Assembly: GCA_030424545.1 (NCBI GenBank)
Contig: JAUHWL010000016.1
Location: forward strand, 1-60,466
Reading direction: 5' to 3'
From: Bacteroidia bacterium
GTDB taxonomy: Bacteria; Bacteroidota; Bacteroidia; Flavobacteriales; Schleiferiaceae
DNA: 60,466 nt
In this document: in pieces, positions 1 to 8,451 of the stretch
Layout of the letters: each line of letters begins with the position of its first letter
Position numbering within the stretch: the first letter of the stretch is position 1
Translations under genes and position numbers: made by a program
The notes under the pieces: model-generated
Told to the model about the DNA's origin: nothing
Database searches by the model: none
The model's input: only the letters and a program-made list of their open reading frames with translations

Positions 1-882
1 GTAGGGCTGCTGTTTAAACACCACGCTGCCCCAACGGTTAAACACTTCTAAACTGCTATTTTCTGGCAGGTTTTCTATTTTGTAATACTCATTTACACCA
101 TCTTGGTTGGGGCTAAACACATTGGGCATAATAGGTTCTGGCAATTTACGCACAAGGGTATCGCTGGCTTTGTAGAGTTTTACATTGTCTATGAGGTAAT
201 AAGCGTTTTTATAAGGCCCTTGATAACCATCATTCGCGCGCTGGGTTCCTATTAAATTATCAGGACTAAAGTTTCCAATGGTTAGCCATTGCTCACCGCC
301 TTTGGCTTTGTAGGTAAATGTTAAAGTTGTCCAATTTGCCGTATCATTTAAAAATGCACCTAGGTAAACCAAACTGGGCGTTGTGTCTATGCGACCGGGG
401 ATATAACCTTGAACTAAAGGGGCGGAAATTTTATTATTTTCAAGTAAAAATTCTAATCTATTCACGAAAAGACCCATTTGCGCAAAATCGTAATAAGGTA
501 TTATAGATATTTTAAAAATATAAAAGGTGTCTTTTACCAAAACAGATTCAAGTGTTACTTGCAAATATTCTCTATAGAATGAATTCTCAGTAATCGCTAG
601 TATTCCTGCACAACCATGGGATTCTTTAATTAAATATTCGTTTATCGGTGGGAGGGGGGTAAAACTTTCATTAAATTGACATTCATTAAAATAATCAGAA
701 GAGCAATATTGATTGGGTAAAGCCGCACCCCAATAAGGCGCTTTCCATATTGAATATCCCCAACCAAAGCAACTATCAATTTCCGAAAAATCACCATTAG
801 GCACAAGGTTGTTTATTTGTTGTGCTGTAATTTGTTGCAAGAACAAAAAGGATAGAAATGATATGATGTATATTTTTTTCAT
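1..882 (-). CDS. Secreted protein with type B T9SS (gliding-motility-associated) C-terminal domain, 3' end cut by window edge
   Basis: I translated this frame by hand: 294 open codons from an ATG at 880-882 to the window edge. The N-terminus is a signal peptide (MKKIYIISFLSFLFLQQITA) followed by a lectin or carbohydrate-binding-like beta-rich region (NLVPNGDFSEIDSCFGWG, then WTTLTFTYKAKG and YLIDNVKLYK), a layout common in T9SS cargo. The last visible residues, PNVFSPNQDGVNEYYKIEN then FNRWGSVVFKQ, are the classic start of the CHU_C / gliding-motility C-terminal domain (type B sorting signal). Only the final part of that domain lies outside. It is probably exported through T9SS and retained at the surface or released. 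The gene follows the frameshifted beta-helix gene on the same strand, after a strong hairpin. The exact function is unknown. Confidence 0.88.
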   Translation of the reverse strand, partial: MKKIYIISFLSFLFLQQITAQQINNLVPNGDFSEIDSCFGWGYSIWKAPYWGAALPNQYCSSDYFNECQFNESFTPLPPINEYLIKESHGCAGILAITENSFYREYLQVTLESVLVKDTFYIFKISIIPYYDFAQMGLFVNRLEFLLENNKISAPLVQGYIPGRIDTTPSLVYLGAFLNDTANWTTLTFTYKAKGGEQWLTIGNFSPDNLIGTQRANDGYQGPYKNAYYLIDNVKLYKASDTLVRKLPEPIMPNVFSPNQDGVNEYYKIENLPENSSLEVFNRWGSVVFKQQPY

Positions 883-886
883 TATT

Positions 887-920
887 AATATCCTGCACAG
901 CAAGTGCTGTGCAGGATATT
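887..920 (-). promoter_or_regulatory. Perfect 16-bp hairpin immediately upstream of a start codon
   Basis: The two arms AATATCCTGCACAGCA and TGCTGTGCAGGATATT are separated by only two bases. In the direction of transcription (minus strand) the hairpin begins a few bases after the stop of the upstream T9SS gene and ends four bases before the ATG of the next one. It is not followed by a T-run, so a simple intrinsic terminator is less likely than an RNA-stability, processing or translation-control element between two cotranscribed genes. Confidence 0.6.
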
Positions 921-926
921 GATTTG

Positions 927-1820
927 TTATTTGTTAACTACAATCCGTTCTGAGAAAAGAATTTGATTTGCCTCTTTTACTTGCAACACATAAATGCCGC
1001 TCTGTAAATTCGTTAAGGGCAGAGCAATGCTTTTAGCACTTACGGCTGGCTTGTGATGCAAAACAATTCTACCCATAATATCCATAACCACAACTTCTGT
1101 CGTTTCTGTAAAGGTATCGTTAAGCAGCTCCACTGTTATTGCTTCTTTGGCAGGGTTAGGATATACCCTGTAAGTATCTTCTATTGCTTTACCCATATCT
1201 AATTCACCTTTATAGGCCAAACCTTCCTCATCTGGGTCTATGCCCAACATAACCCGTGCACCAAATACAGCATCTCCACCTACGTAAGGGGTTTGCAAAG
1301 CTATGGGAGAAAGTGCTAAACTATCTTCATAACCAATTTCTTTGCCCTGCACATATTTGGTAAGGTAATAGTAGTTTACGGTTTTGCGGTTGCTTTCAAT
1401 TACATTCTCTGGGTTTATTTGAGCATTAAGTAAAATGGCATCTGTAATATTACCTGAGTCTAACGCTTCCATTACGGCATAAAATTGGCCTATGTTGGTT
1501 TCGCTAATACTGTCCATCCAGTTTACATAAATATCATCTTCATTGGGCGTGTTGGTGTTCATTATTTCTGGTTCTTGGGTAAGCAAATCAAACAGATATT
1601 CTTCGCCAAATTGGGCAAACTCTTCTTGCAAAGCTTGGTATTGCTGGTCGTTTTGTACAATAGCACCTAATTCATCTTCTCGGTCGCCTTTAAAAAACAC
1701 ACCATCTGTCCACCATATAAATGTGTTGCAACTGTTTTGGGGCACTTCGTTTTGACTCTGCCCCACAATAAAAGTAGGATCATTACTTGCTGAAATAGCA
1801 GCATGATATAAATTTGGCAT
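927..1820 (-). CDS. 3' part of a frameshifted T9SS beta-helix protein (carries the type A sorting domain)
   Basis: The frame encodes 297 residues ending in a type A T9SS sorting domain: YRVYPNPAKEAITVELL, then VVVMDIMGRIV, then LQSGIYVLQV. It has no signal peptide, and its frame stays open upstream of the first ATG to about position 1990, overlapping the end of the upstream beta-helix reading frame. The upstream in-frame translation (TTQNRWIDPVASVGAFD) reads like the natural continuation of the beta-helix protein. I therefore think this is the C-terminal third of one protein of about 1,160 residues, separated by a single-base frameshift (one missing base or two extra) around 1910-1960. Either the gene is genuinely broken, or the shift is an assembly or sequencing error. 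Without the frameshift the product would be exported by T9SS. Confidence 0.7.
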   Translation of the reverse strand: MPNLYHAAISASNDPTFIVGQSQNEVPQNSCNTFIWWTDGVFFKGDREDELGAIVQNDQQYQALQEEFAQFGEEYLFDLLTQEPEIMNTNTPNEDDIYVNWMDSISETNIGQFYAVMEALDSGNITDAILLNAQINPENVIESNRKTVNYYYLTKYVQGKEIGYEDSLALSPIALQTPYVGGDAVFGARVMLGIDPDEEGLAYKGELDMGKAIEDTYRVYPNPAKEAITVELLNDTFTETTEVVVMDIMGRIVLHHKPAVSAKSIALPLTNLQSGIYVLQVKEANQILFSERIVVNK

Positions 1821-1906
1821 AGAATTAAAGTACCACTCGGGTGCGCCATTGCTGGCATCTACTTGGCCAGCAACACGGTCAAAAGCACCTACGCTTGCAA
1901 CGGGGT

Positions 1907-4414
1907 CTATCCAACGGTTTTGGGTGGTTTGGTTGGGGTGCCTTGGTGGCTTAAAATGGTGTTGGCTTTTGGGCTAGGGGGTAAAAAATAAAATCCATAA
2001 TAGTTTGCGGTAGAAATATTACACCCAAAATAAGTGCCTCTTAAAACGCCTGCGCCCCATATACCGTTGCCATAGGTTTCAATATCATTATTAATTATCT
2101 GTGCATTTTGTGTTTGGCTTATGGCAATGCCGCGCTCTGTGGTTGTTCTGCCATAACTGGTCGTTGTAATGCCGCCAAGCCTTTTGGCTGCGTTGTCTTC
2201 TACGTTTGCGCCATTGGCATGTTGCAGGCGTATGCCATACACCCGCTTGGTAGCGGTGCCGTTGTCTGCATTATTAACAGTGTTGTTTTTTACATTTATT
2301 TTACGTGTAAGCAAATCGGGCTGTGTCCCAATATAGGCTTGTGTATTGGTAAGCTCTATACCGCTGCGGTAGCGGTGTATGGTATTGTTGTTTACAGTTA
2401 GCTTCATCCCTAAATAAGGTGCTGCAGCACGCTCTAATTTTACAGCGGGTACGGTTACATTTACCCCTGTATTGTTATTTATAGGGCTAAAGGTATTGTT
2501 ATTTACGTAACTATCTCGTGCAACTTCGCGTACCCAAATGGTGGGTGAGTTTGCGTTGCGGTTTTTAAAGGTGTTGTTTTTTGCCTCTATGCGCCCAAAA
2601 CCATAAATGGCATGTGGCATGTTGCCCTGAAAAATATTGTTCTCAACATGCATACGGGCATAAACTGCATAAACATAAAAACCATTTTGTGCCACAGCCA
2701 TGTTTCTAAAATATACGGCAGAGCCTTCTGTGTTCTTTATAAGGTTGTTTACCAAATGCATGTAGGTGTTTTCTGCATACACCGCACTGCCAATGGCATT
2801 AAACACATTTTGGTTTTGGTTGTTGTCTCCAATATGTAAGTCGGTAATATTATTTGTATAAATGGCACTAGCCCCTTTGTAAGTGGCCGCAAAAGGTGGT
2901 TTAAAATTGCCTGTGCTGTAAAACTGGTTGCCATACACATAACTTGTATTGGCAATGGGTGCAATGGGGCTACCAATGGGCTTGGGTTCTGTATCTGTAA
3001 ACTTTAGGCTTACTTCATTATTTACAAAATTGCTAGCTGTAACCGAAACGTAGGCGTTTTGCTTTGCCCAAACGGCATTATAGGCATCTTCTATAAAAGT
3101 GCCATTATAACTATTAAAGTGTGCAGTGCGATCTGTTACAACAATACCTTTCCACATGTAGTTGCATTCGTCTCCTGCCAAGCGGCTGTTACCAATGTTT
3201 AAGGTTTTACCTGGGTTTATAATAATTTCTGCGTTGGGTGCCATTTTTATGTGATTGCAACCCGTAATGTTAAAGTTTTGGTCAATGGTAAACGTACCAT
3301 TTATTACAATTTGGTGGTTTGCGTTTGTAAAGCTACCTGCGGTAATTTGACTAGCGCTAGCATTTACATATTTAACTGGCGCATCTAAATCTCCAGATTG
3401 GCTTCCTTCGCAACAACTGGCTACCTCAATAGTAGTGGTTTCTGTGCAGCCTAAGTTTAAATTATCTGTTGCTGTTACAGTGATTGTAGCCACTCCGGGG
3501 TTGGGGAAATTCTGCCACGTTACGGTAAACTCGCCATTGGCGTTAACAGAACTTGCACTGCCATGACTAACCGAAATGTTATACACTTGATTTGCTTGAT
3601 AATTTGAAATGGCATAAACATTATTATTATCGCACATGGTATTGTTGCCAATAATTGCAGGGGGAATTGGAGTTTGAACTGAAACAGTAGCTTGATATGT
3701 TGTACTTAATAAATATACGCTAGACGCTGGACTTGTTGGAATAGGAATAAAATCAACTACAAAGGTTTTTGTAATAAATTTATAATTAGTTGTAGATATT
3801 GGATTTACGGTAATATTATCAACACCAACTGCTCCTGTAGACCAATAAGCGAGCAAAGATGGATAACTCGGGTCATATGTGTTTTGCGCATAAATTAAAC
3901 CACACCCAGTAGCAGTAAGTGTAGTGTTTTGGTTTGGGCAAATTGTAGGTGTGTTAATATTTATTCCTTTTTCGACATCTACTTTAACATACCAAATATC
4001 ATTAGATATTGGATCAGAAACAGATGACATTCCAGCATCAGTTGTAAAACCAATATAAAAATCATCATCGGTAAGCAAATCCTTATATCCTTCTTGCCCA
4101 AAAGTGAATAACTGCCAATCAGGATTTGAATTTAAACTTGTGCCCAAAATGTACGGTGTCGGATTTGCCTTATAACTAATTATCATTACATAATAAGGTT
4201 TATCAGACGCGCTGCATTTTCTTTCAAACCCCAGTCTAGTCCCTTGACAAATACTGTAATTATAGCTAGTAGAAGGTGTTCGATGCTGTGTAATTCCTCC
4301 TTCAAAAATTGTATAATTACCTGGGGAGTTACTATATGGCATGGCCATATCATGTATTCGTAATGAGGGCGGTAAAGTCGAGTTTTGTCCATGACTGTAA
4401 TGAACTAAAAACAA
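1907..4414 (-). CDS. 5' part of a frameshifted T9SS protein with parallel beta-helix repeats
   Basis: The frame encodes 835 residues. Residues about 15-330 look beta-rich with PKD-like segments, ending near a Cys pair (ASCCEGSQSGD). Residues about 350-820 carry repeated N-rich rungs (NNTFSPINNNTG, VNNNTIHRY, KNNTVNNADNG) typical of right-handed parallel beta-helix proteins. The frame stops at 1907, while the sorting domain lies in the next frame (927-1820), so the gene is split. No ATG precedes the signal peptide: the open frame begins after a TAA at 4457-4459, and the hydrophobic leader RKITFLLISLFLVHYSHGQ is encoded upstream of the TTG at 4414, so the real start is probably an ATA or ATT at 4444-4456 or has been lost. 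Both defects suggest a decaying or mis-sequenced gene. Confidence 0.7.
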   Translation of the reverse strand: MFLVHYSHGQNSTLPPSLRIHDMAMPYSNSPGNYTIFEGGITQHRTPSTSYNYSICQGTRLGFERKCSASDKPYYVMIISYKANPTPYILGTSLNSNPDWQLFTFGQEGYKDLLTDDDFYIGFTTDAGMSSVSDPISNDIWYVKVDVEKGININTPTICPNQNTTLTATGCGLIYAQNTYDPSYPSLLAYWSTGAVGVDNITVNPISTTNYKFITKTFVVDFIPIPTSPASSVYLLSTTYQATVSVQTPIPPAIIGNNTMCDNNNVYAISNYQANQVYNISVSHGSASSVNANGEFTVTWQNFPNPGVATITVTATDNLNLGCTETTTIEVASCCEGSQSGDLDAPVKYVNASASQITAGSFTNANHQIVINGTFTIDQNFNITGCNHIKMAPNAEIIINPGKTLNIGNSRLAGDECNYMWKGIVVTDRTAHFNSYNGTFIEDAYNAVWAKQNAYVSVTASNFVNNEVSLKFTDTEPKPIGSPIAPIANTSYVYGNQFYSTGNFKPPFAATYKGASAIYTNNITDLHIGDNNQNQNVFNAIGSAVYAENTYMHLVNNLIKNTEGSAVYFRNMAVAQNGFYVYAVYARMHVENNIFQGNMPHAIYGFGRIEAKNNTFKNRNANSPTIWVREVARDSYVNNNTFSPINNNTGVNVTVPAVKLERAAAPYLGMKLTVNNNTIHRYRSGIELTNTQAYIGTQPDLLTRKINVKNNTVNNADNGTATKRVYGIRLQHANGANVEDNAAKRLGGITTTSYGRTTTERGIAISQTQNAQIINNDIETYGNGIWGAGVLRGTYFGCNISTANYYGFYFLPPSPKANTILSHQGTPTKPPKTVG

Positions 4415-4502
4415 TGAGATTAATAGAAAAGTGATTTTTCTTATGAATGAAATAATTTAGGTTTATTGCTTTTGGGGTTCAAAAAAGCGGCTAATTAAAA
4501 AA

Positions 4503-4676
4503 GGGCGTGAACCTCTTGCCGTTTTACAAACTGAACAGAGGTACGACCAAGCACCCAGAGTCGATAGTAAAAACAGCAAAGAAGCCACACCCCTATTGGG
4601 TGCGCTTGGCTTTAACTGCTTTCCGACTCTAAAATTTGGTCGTTTTCTGTTCAGAAAGAAGTTTGGCAAACGCCTT
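4503..4676. repeat. Large nested inverted repeat (MITE-like element or structured RNA)
   Basis: At least five pairs of complementary segments are nested in register: GGCG/CGCC, TTGCC/GGCAA, CTGAACAGA/TCTGTTCAG, CGACCAA/TTGGTCG, AGAGTCG/CGACTCT and AAGCCA/TGGCTT, closing on a central CCC-CTATT-GGG loop at about 4590-4600. The whole forms a 170-base imperfect hairpin in the gap between the divergent beta-helix gene and the mutS2-like gene. A 68-residue ORF on the minus strand here has no recognisable features and is probably fortuitous. The element could be a MITE, a REP-type composite or an ncRNA. Nothing else gene-like is visible in 4415-4749. Confidence 0.6.
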
Positions 4677-4749
4677 TATAATGTTAAGTCTAAATGTATA
4701 ATTATTTACTAAATATTTAAAGAAGAATAAAATTTAATTTTAGCCCCGC

Positions 4750-6855
4750 ATGAAAACATTCCCCCAAACAGTTTTTACAGAAGTTGAGTTTGACGTTGTA
4801 CGGCAGCGCGCATCAGAATATGCGGTAACGCTTTCGGCAAAAAAGAAACTGGGGCAACTTGTGCCTTTTGCAACTCCAGAAGATGCGCAAGAGGCCCTGC
4901 ACGAAGTAAACGAGATTTTAGGTTTGTACGAAGCCGATATGGCTGTGCCTGCATTAGCGGCTACAGAGGTTGATGAAATTTTTCTGCGATTAAAGGTTCG
5001 AAACGCCATTTTAGAGCCCGAAGAATTTTTACAAATAAAAGATTTGGTGGGATCGTTCAACAATTTGCACCGCTTTATTCATGCACAAAAAGAAGTTGTT
5101 CCCCATGTAATTCAATACTTTTTGTATGCACAACCCAACAAAGAAATCCCCGTTGAGGTGGACCGTGTGTTTGATATTCGCGGAGAAATAAACAGCAATG
5201 CATCGCCAGAGCTGGCTAATATTCGCCACCAATTGGTACGCAAACGTGCCGCTGCAGACCGCCTTTTTTACAAGGTTTTAAAAAGGTATCAGGCCGCTGG
5301 TTATTTGGGGGAAATTAGCGAAACTGTGCAACAAGACAGACGTGTATTGGCCGTGAATGCTGCCTATAAATCTAAAGCAAAAGGCATTTTTCACGGTAGG
5401 TCGGCCAAACAAACTTTGTTGTTTATAGAGCCGCAAGAAACCATAGAAATAAATAACGAAATAGCCATGTTGCTGGATGAAGAGCAACATGAAATAAAGA
5501 GCATTTTAAAATTACTTACCGCATTTATTGCCAGGTTTAGAGAAGAACTTATTGCGTTTACCCATGTTATCCGCACTATAGATTTTATAAATGCCAAAGC
5601 CCGTTTTGCATACAGAGAAAAATCGGTGCTGCCCAAATTAAGCGCGTTGCCCGAAGTTGATATTATAGACGGAATAAATCCTGTACTGCGGTTTTTTAAT
5701 CAACCAAAGAAGAAAAGCGTTGTGCCGTTGCACGTAAAATTAAATGCCGAGCAACGCATTTTGGTTATTTCGGGTCCCAATGCAGGCGGTAAATCTATCA
5801 CCCTAAAAACGGTAGGGTTGCTACAACTTATGATACAGAGTGGCATGCTGGTAACGGCAAATCCGCGCAGCACTTTTGGCTGGTTTAATTTGCTTATGGT
5901 AGATATTGGCGATGCCCAAAGCATAGAAAATGAGTTGAGCACGTACAGTTCAAAACTCAGTAAAATGACCTCCATTTTGCAAGATGCTATGCCCGACTCC
6001 TTGGTGTTAATAGATGAGTTTGGTTCTGGCTCTGACCCAGAATTGGGCGGTGCTTTGGCGCAAGTTTTTTTAGAAGAACTCAATAAAATAAAAGCTGTTG
6101 GCGTGCTTACCACGCATTACAATTCTATTAAAGCGCTGGCCGATAAATTACCTGGAGTGTGCAATGCCAGTATGGAATTTAACAGCAAAACGTTTTCTCC
6201 CGAATATATTTTAAACACGGGTACGCCAGGCAGTTCTTACACATTTGAGGTGGCGCAACGCGTAGGCATTCATCATACATTAATAAACAGAGCGCGCCAA
6301 AAATTAGACAAACGCACAGTAGATATAGATAAATTATTGGTGGCCGTGCAAGGCGAAAAAAACCTGTTGGCTGCGGCAAGAGAAAAAATGCAAACCGAGT
6401 TAGCCGAACTCAACGCGTTAAAAAACAAACATACAGGCAGAATAAAAATTCTAGAAACAAAGCTTCAGAAGGCGCAAGAAAATCAGCAGAAAATACAAAC
6501 CACCTTGCAATGGGGTAAACGTTTTGAAAGTTTGGTTGCCAGCTACGTAAAGTTTAAAAGTGCTAAAAAGAAAAAGGAAATTACCGAGCGCTTTTTAAAA
6601 ATGCTTGGCGAGCACGCAGGAGATGTAGAAAAAGAAATGAAAACTGCGGTTAAAAAAGAAGACAGACGCAAGGCGGCCAAATTGAAAAAACAGTTGAGTG
6701 AGCCCATTGCCCTTGGCGATAAGATTAGGCTGTTGGTAACCAAACAAAGAGGTACCGTTGCCGAAATTAAAAAAGACAAATACCTTATTGCCTTAGGCGG
6801 AAATATTAGTACTACGGTTACTAGAGATAAGTTTGTAAAAGATTATTCTGGGTAG
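4750..6855 (+). CDS. mutS2: MutS2-family DNA-binding ATPase, apparently without Smr nuclease domain
   Basis: The product has 701 residues. It has the MutS core/lever region (about 20-310), then the ABC-type ATPase with Walker A GPNAGGKSITLKT near residue 341, the signature region (ENELSTYSSKLSKM) and Walker B LVLIDEFGSGSDPELGGALA near residue 418. A long coiled coil (about 525-640) is followed by a small KOW-like beta domain (ALGDKIRLLVTKQRGTVAEI). Family members usually continue into an Smr endonuclease domain; here the protein ends at the KOW-like segment. MutS2 proteins act on branched DNA or stalled and collided ribosomes rather than in classical mismatch repair. The start ATG at 4750 is preceded by AT-rich DNA, and the next gene is convergent. 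Confidence 0.85.
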   Translation: MKTFPQTVFTEVEFDVVRQRASEYAVTLSAKKKLGQLVPFATPEDAQEALHEVNEILGLYEADMAVPALAATEVDEIFLRLKVRNAILEPEEFLQIKDLVGSFNNLHRFIHAQKEVVPHVIQYFLYAQPNKEIPVEVDRVFDIRGEINSNASPELANIRHQLVRKRAAADRLFYKVLKRYQAAGYLGEISETVQQDRRVLAVNAAYKSKAKGIFHGRSAKQTLLFIEPQETIEINNEIAMLLDEEQHEIKSILKLLTAFIARFREELIAFTHVIRTIDFINAKARFAYREKSVLPKLSALPEVDIIDGINPVLRFFNQPKKKSVVPLHVKLNAEQRILVISGPNAGGKSITLKTVGLLQLMIQSGMLVTANPRSTFGWFNLLMVDIGDAQSIENELSTYSSKLSKMTSILQDAMPDSLVLIDEFGSGSDPELGGALAQVFLEELNKIKAVGVLTTHYNSIKALADKLPGVCNASMEFNSKTFSPEYILNTGTPGSSYTFEVAQRVGIHHTLINRARQKLDKRTVDIDKLLVAVQGEKNLLAAAREKMQTELAELNALKNKHTGRIKILETKLQKAQENQQKIQTTLQWGKRFESLVASYVKFKSAKKKKEITERFLKMLGEHAGDVEKEMKTAVKKEDRRKAAKLKKQLSEPIALGDKIRLLVTKQRGTVAEIKKDKYLIALGGNISTTVTRDKFVKDYSG

Positions 6856-7104
6856 ATTTTATTGGGTTTTTCTACGCTCAGGCCACTAGGCCTTTCTTTT
6901 CCATTGCTGAAAAGAAACAAAAAGCTAGACATTTTTCAGGAACTTTTTGTTGCGCTGCGCTACACAAAACCGCGGTTAAAACGGCACTTCATGCTCTTTT
7001 TTCTCTCTCCGGTCGAAAACGCACTTCCGTTTGTTTTACCACAAGTTCTTGAATAATGTCGGTTGAAGAGTGCCAAGGGAGAAACCGTTAAAAAAACAAT
7101 CAGC

Positions 7105-8451
7105 TTAATGCACCAACCAAGGTTCTGGATTCTGAATTTTCTCATCTTGCCATAACCCAAATTGCAGCACAGTTTGCTGTTGTTTATCGGTATAAATTTT
7201 ACCGAGTTTTTGCTTGGTGGTTACTTTATCGCCCATTTTCACATACACATCTATCAGGTTGCCATACACGGTAAAGTAGTTTCCGTGGCGCACCAATACT
7301 ACTTTATTGGCTCCGGGAATTCTAATAACACTGCTTACTTCGCCATCAAATGCGGCACGTACTTCGGCACCAGGTTCTGTGGCAATTTCTATATGTGGGT
7401 TATTTTCTACAATGCCTTTTACAATTGGGTGAGGCTGCACGCCAAACTTGCCTACAACAATACCACGCTCTACCGGCCAAGGCAATTTGCCCTTGTTTGC
7501 CACAAAGTTTTTAGCCAATTGTTGTGCTGCAGGGGTTAAAGCATAGCTAGCACCCGTAACTTCTTCTTTCGGTTTTTCTTTTAAGTTTAAGCTCTTGCGC
7601 TTTTCATTAATTAGTGCCAATAGCTTTTTGTTGTTGGTTCTTTTGGTGTAATCCTTGCCATCAACAAGTCCAACTTCTTTTGCTTCTGATTCTAATTTTT
7701 CGCGTTCGGCAATTTCGCGGGCTTTGCGCAATTCGTCTGCAATAATGCGTTGTAGTTCTTTTTCTAGCTTATCGGCTTCTTTTTGTTTGGCTTGAATTTC
7801 TTTAATAATTTCTTTTTCTTGGTTTTTTAATTCGTTAACCACGTTTTGTTGCTCATCTTTTTCAGATACTAGCGTACTGCGTTCGCCTTCCTTGCTTTGT
7901 CTTAGTTTGGCTTGTTTGGCTTTCTGAGATTTTAGCGCTTCTATTTTTATCCCTAATTCCTCCTGCTTGGCTTTAATTTCGTTTACCTGCTTTTCTCGAA
8001 AGTTGGCATATTGTTTCAAATAGCTCATGCGTTTTAAGGCTTGGGTAAAGTTTTCGCTACTTAAAACAAACATAATGCGGTTGTTTTTATTCTTGTTTTT
8101 GTAGGCCTGCCGTATGGTTTCTGCGTATTCTGCCTTTAATATTTCTGTGTTGGCCTCAAGTGTATCTATCTGGATTTGCAGTGCGTTTATTTCTTTATTA
8201 ATGATGTTTATTTCTCGATCAATGGTGCGAATTAATTCTTCACGCATTCTAATTTTTTGGGCAAGTGTGCGCATTTCGCCCAACGTAGATTTTTCGTTTT
8301 TCTTGGTTTCTTGTAAAATTTTATTGGCGAAATCTATTTCGTCTTGCAATTGCGTTTTTCGTTCTTGTAGCTGTACTTTTCTATCGCGCTGGGCAGAAGC
8401 AGTAAAGGCAATTGAGCAAAAAAGGAGTATGTAAAAAAGTTTACTTAACAC
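7105..8451 (-). CDS. EnvC-like periplasmic protein: coiled coil plus degenerate LytM (M23) domain
   Basis: The product has 448 residues. A signal peptide (MLSKLFYILLFCSIAFTASA) is followed by a long charged coiled coil (about 20-300) and a C-terminal LytM/M23 fold (about 335-445: NPHIEIATEPGAEVRAAFDG, VVLVRHGNYFTVYGNL, VLQFGLWQ). The M23 zinc residues look lost: the HxH position reads V-L-Q and the usual YxHL reads YGNL. This points to an amidase activator of the EnvC/NlpD kind rather than a peptidase. Activators of this family switch on cell-wall amidases at division. The start overlaps the end of the DUF4292 gene by 11 bp, so this is the last gene of a packed operon. The nearest gene downstream is convergent mutS2. 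Confidence 0.85.
   Translation of the reverse strand: MLSKLFYILLFCSIAFTASAQRDRKVQLQERKTQLQDEIDFANKILQETKKNEKSTLGEMRTLAQKIRMREELIRTIDREINIINKEINALQIQIDTLEANTEILKAEYAETIRQAYKNKNKNNRIMFVLSSENFTQALKRMSYLKQYANFREKQVNEIKAKQEELGIKIEALKSQKAKQAKLRQSKEGERSTLVSEKDEQQNVVNELKNQEKEIIKEIQAKQKEADKLEKELQRIIADELRKAREIAEREKLESEAKEVGLVDGKDYTKRTNNKKLLALINEKRKSLNLKEKPKEEVTGASYALTPAAQQLAKNFVANKGKLPWPVERGIVVGKFGVQPHPIVKGIVENNPHIEIATEPGAEVRAAFDGEVSSVIRIPGANKVVLVRHGNYFTVYGNLIDVYVKMGDKVTTKQKLGKIYTDKQQQTVLQFGLWQDEKIQNPEPWLVH

Noticed and set aside
1907-1960. Programmed -1 frameshifting in the beta-helix gene
   Set aside because: The site (CCA CCC AAA ACC) does not fit the X-XXY-YYZ slippery rule and no downstream stimulatory structure is evident; mutation or sequencing error is simpler.
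4463-4669. 68-residue minus-strand ORF between the beta-helix and mutS2 genes
   Set aside because: It coincides with the nested inverted repeat and has no family resemblance; symmetry of the repeat explains the open frame.
6862-7056. 64-residue plus-strand ORF after mutS2 (FPLLKRNKKLDIFQEL)
   Set aside because: It lies in the gap between convergent genes. The sequence looks like dispersed intergenic DNA that often gives spurious ORFs in Bacteroidota; some partial inverted repeats exist but are too weak to call.
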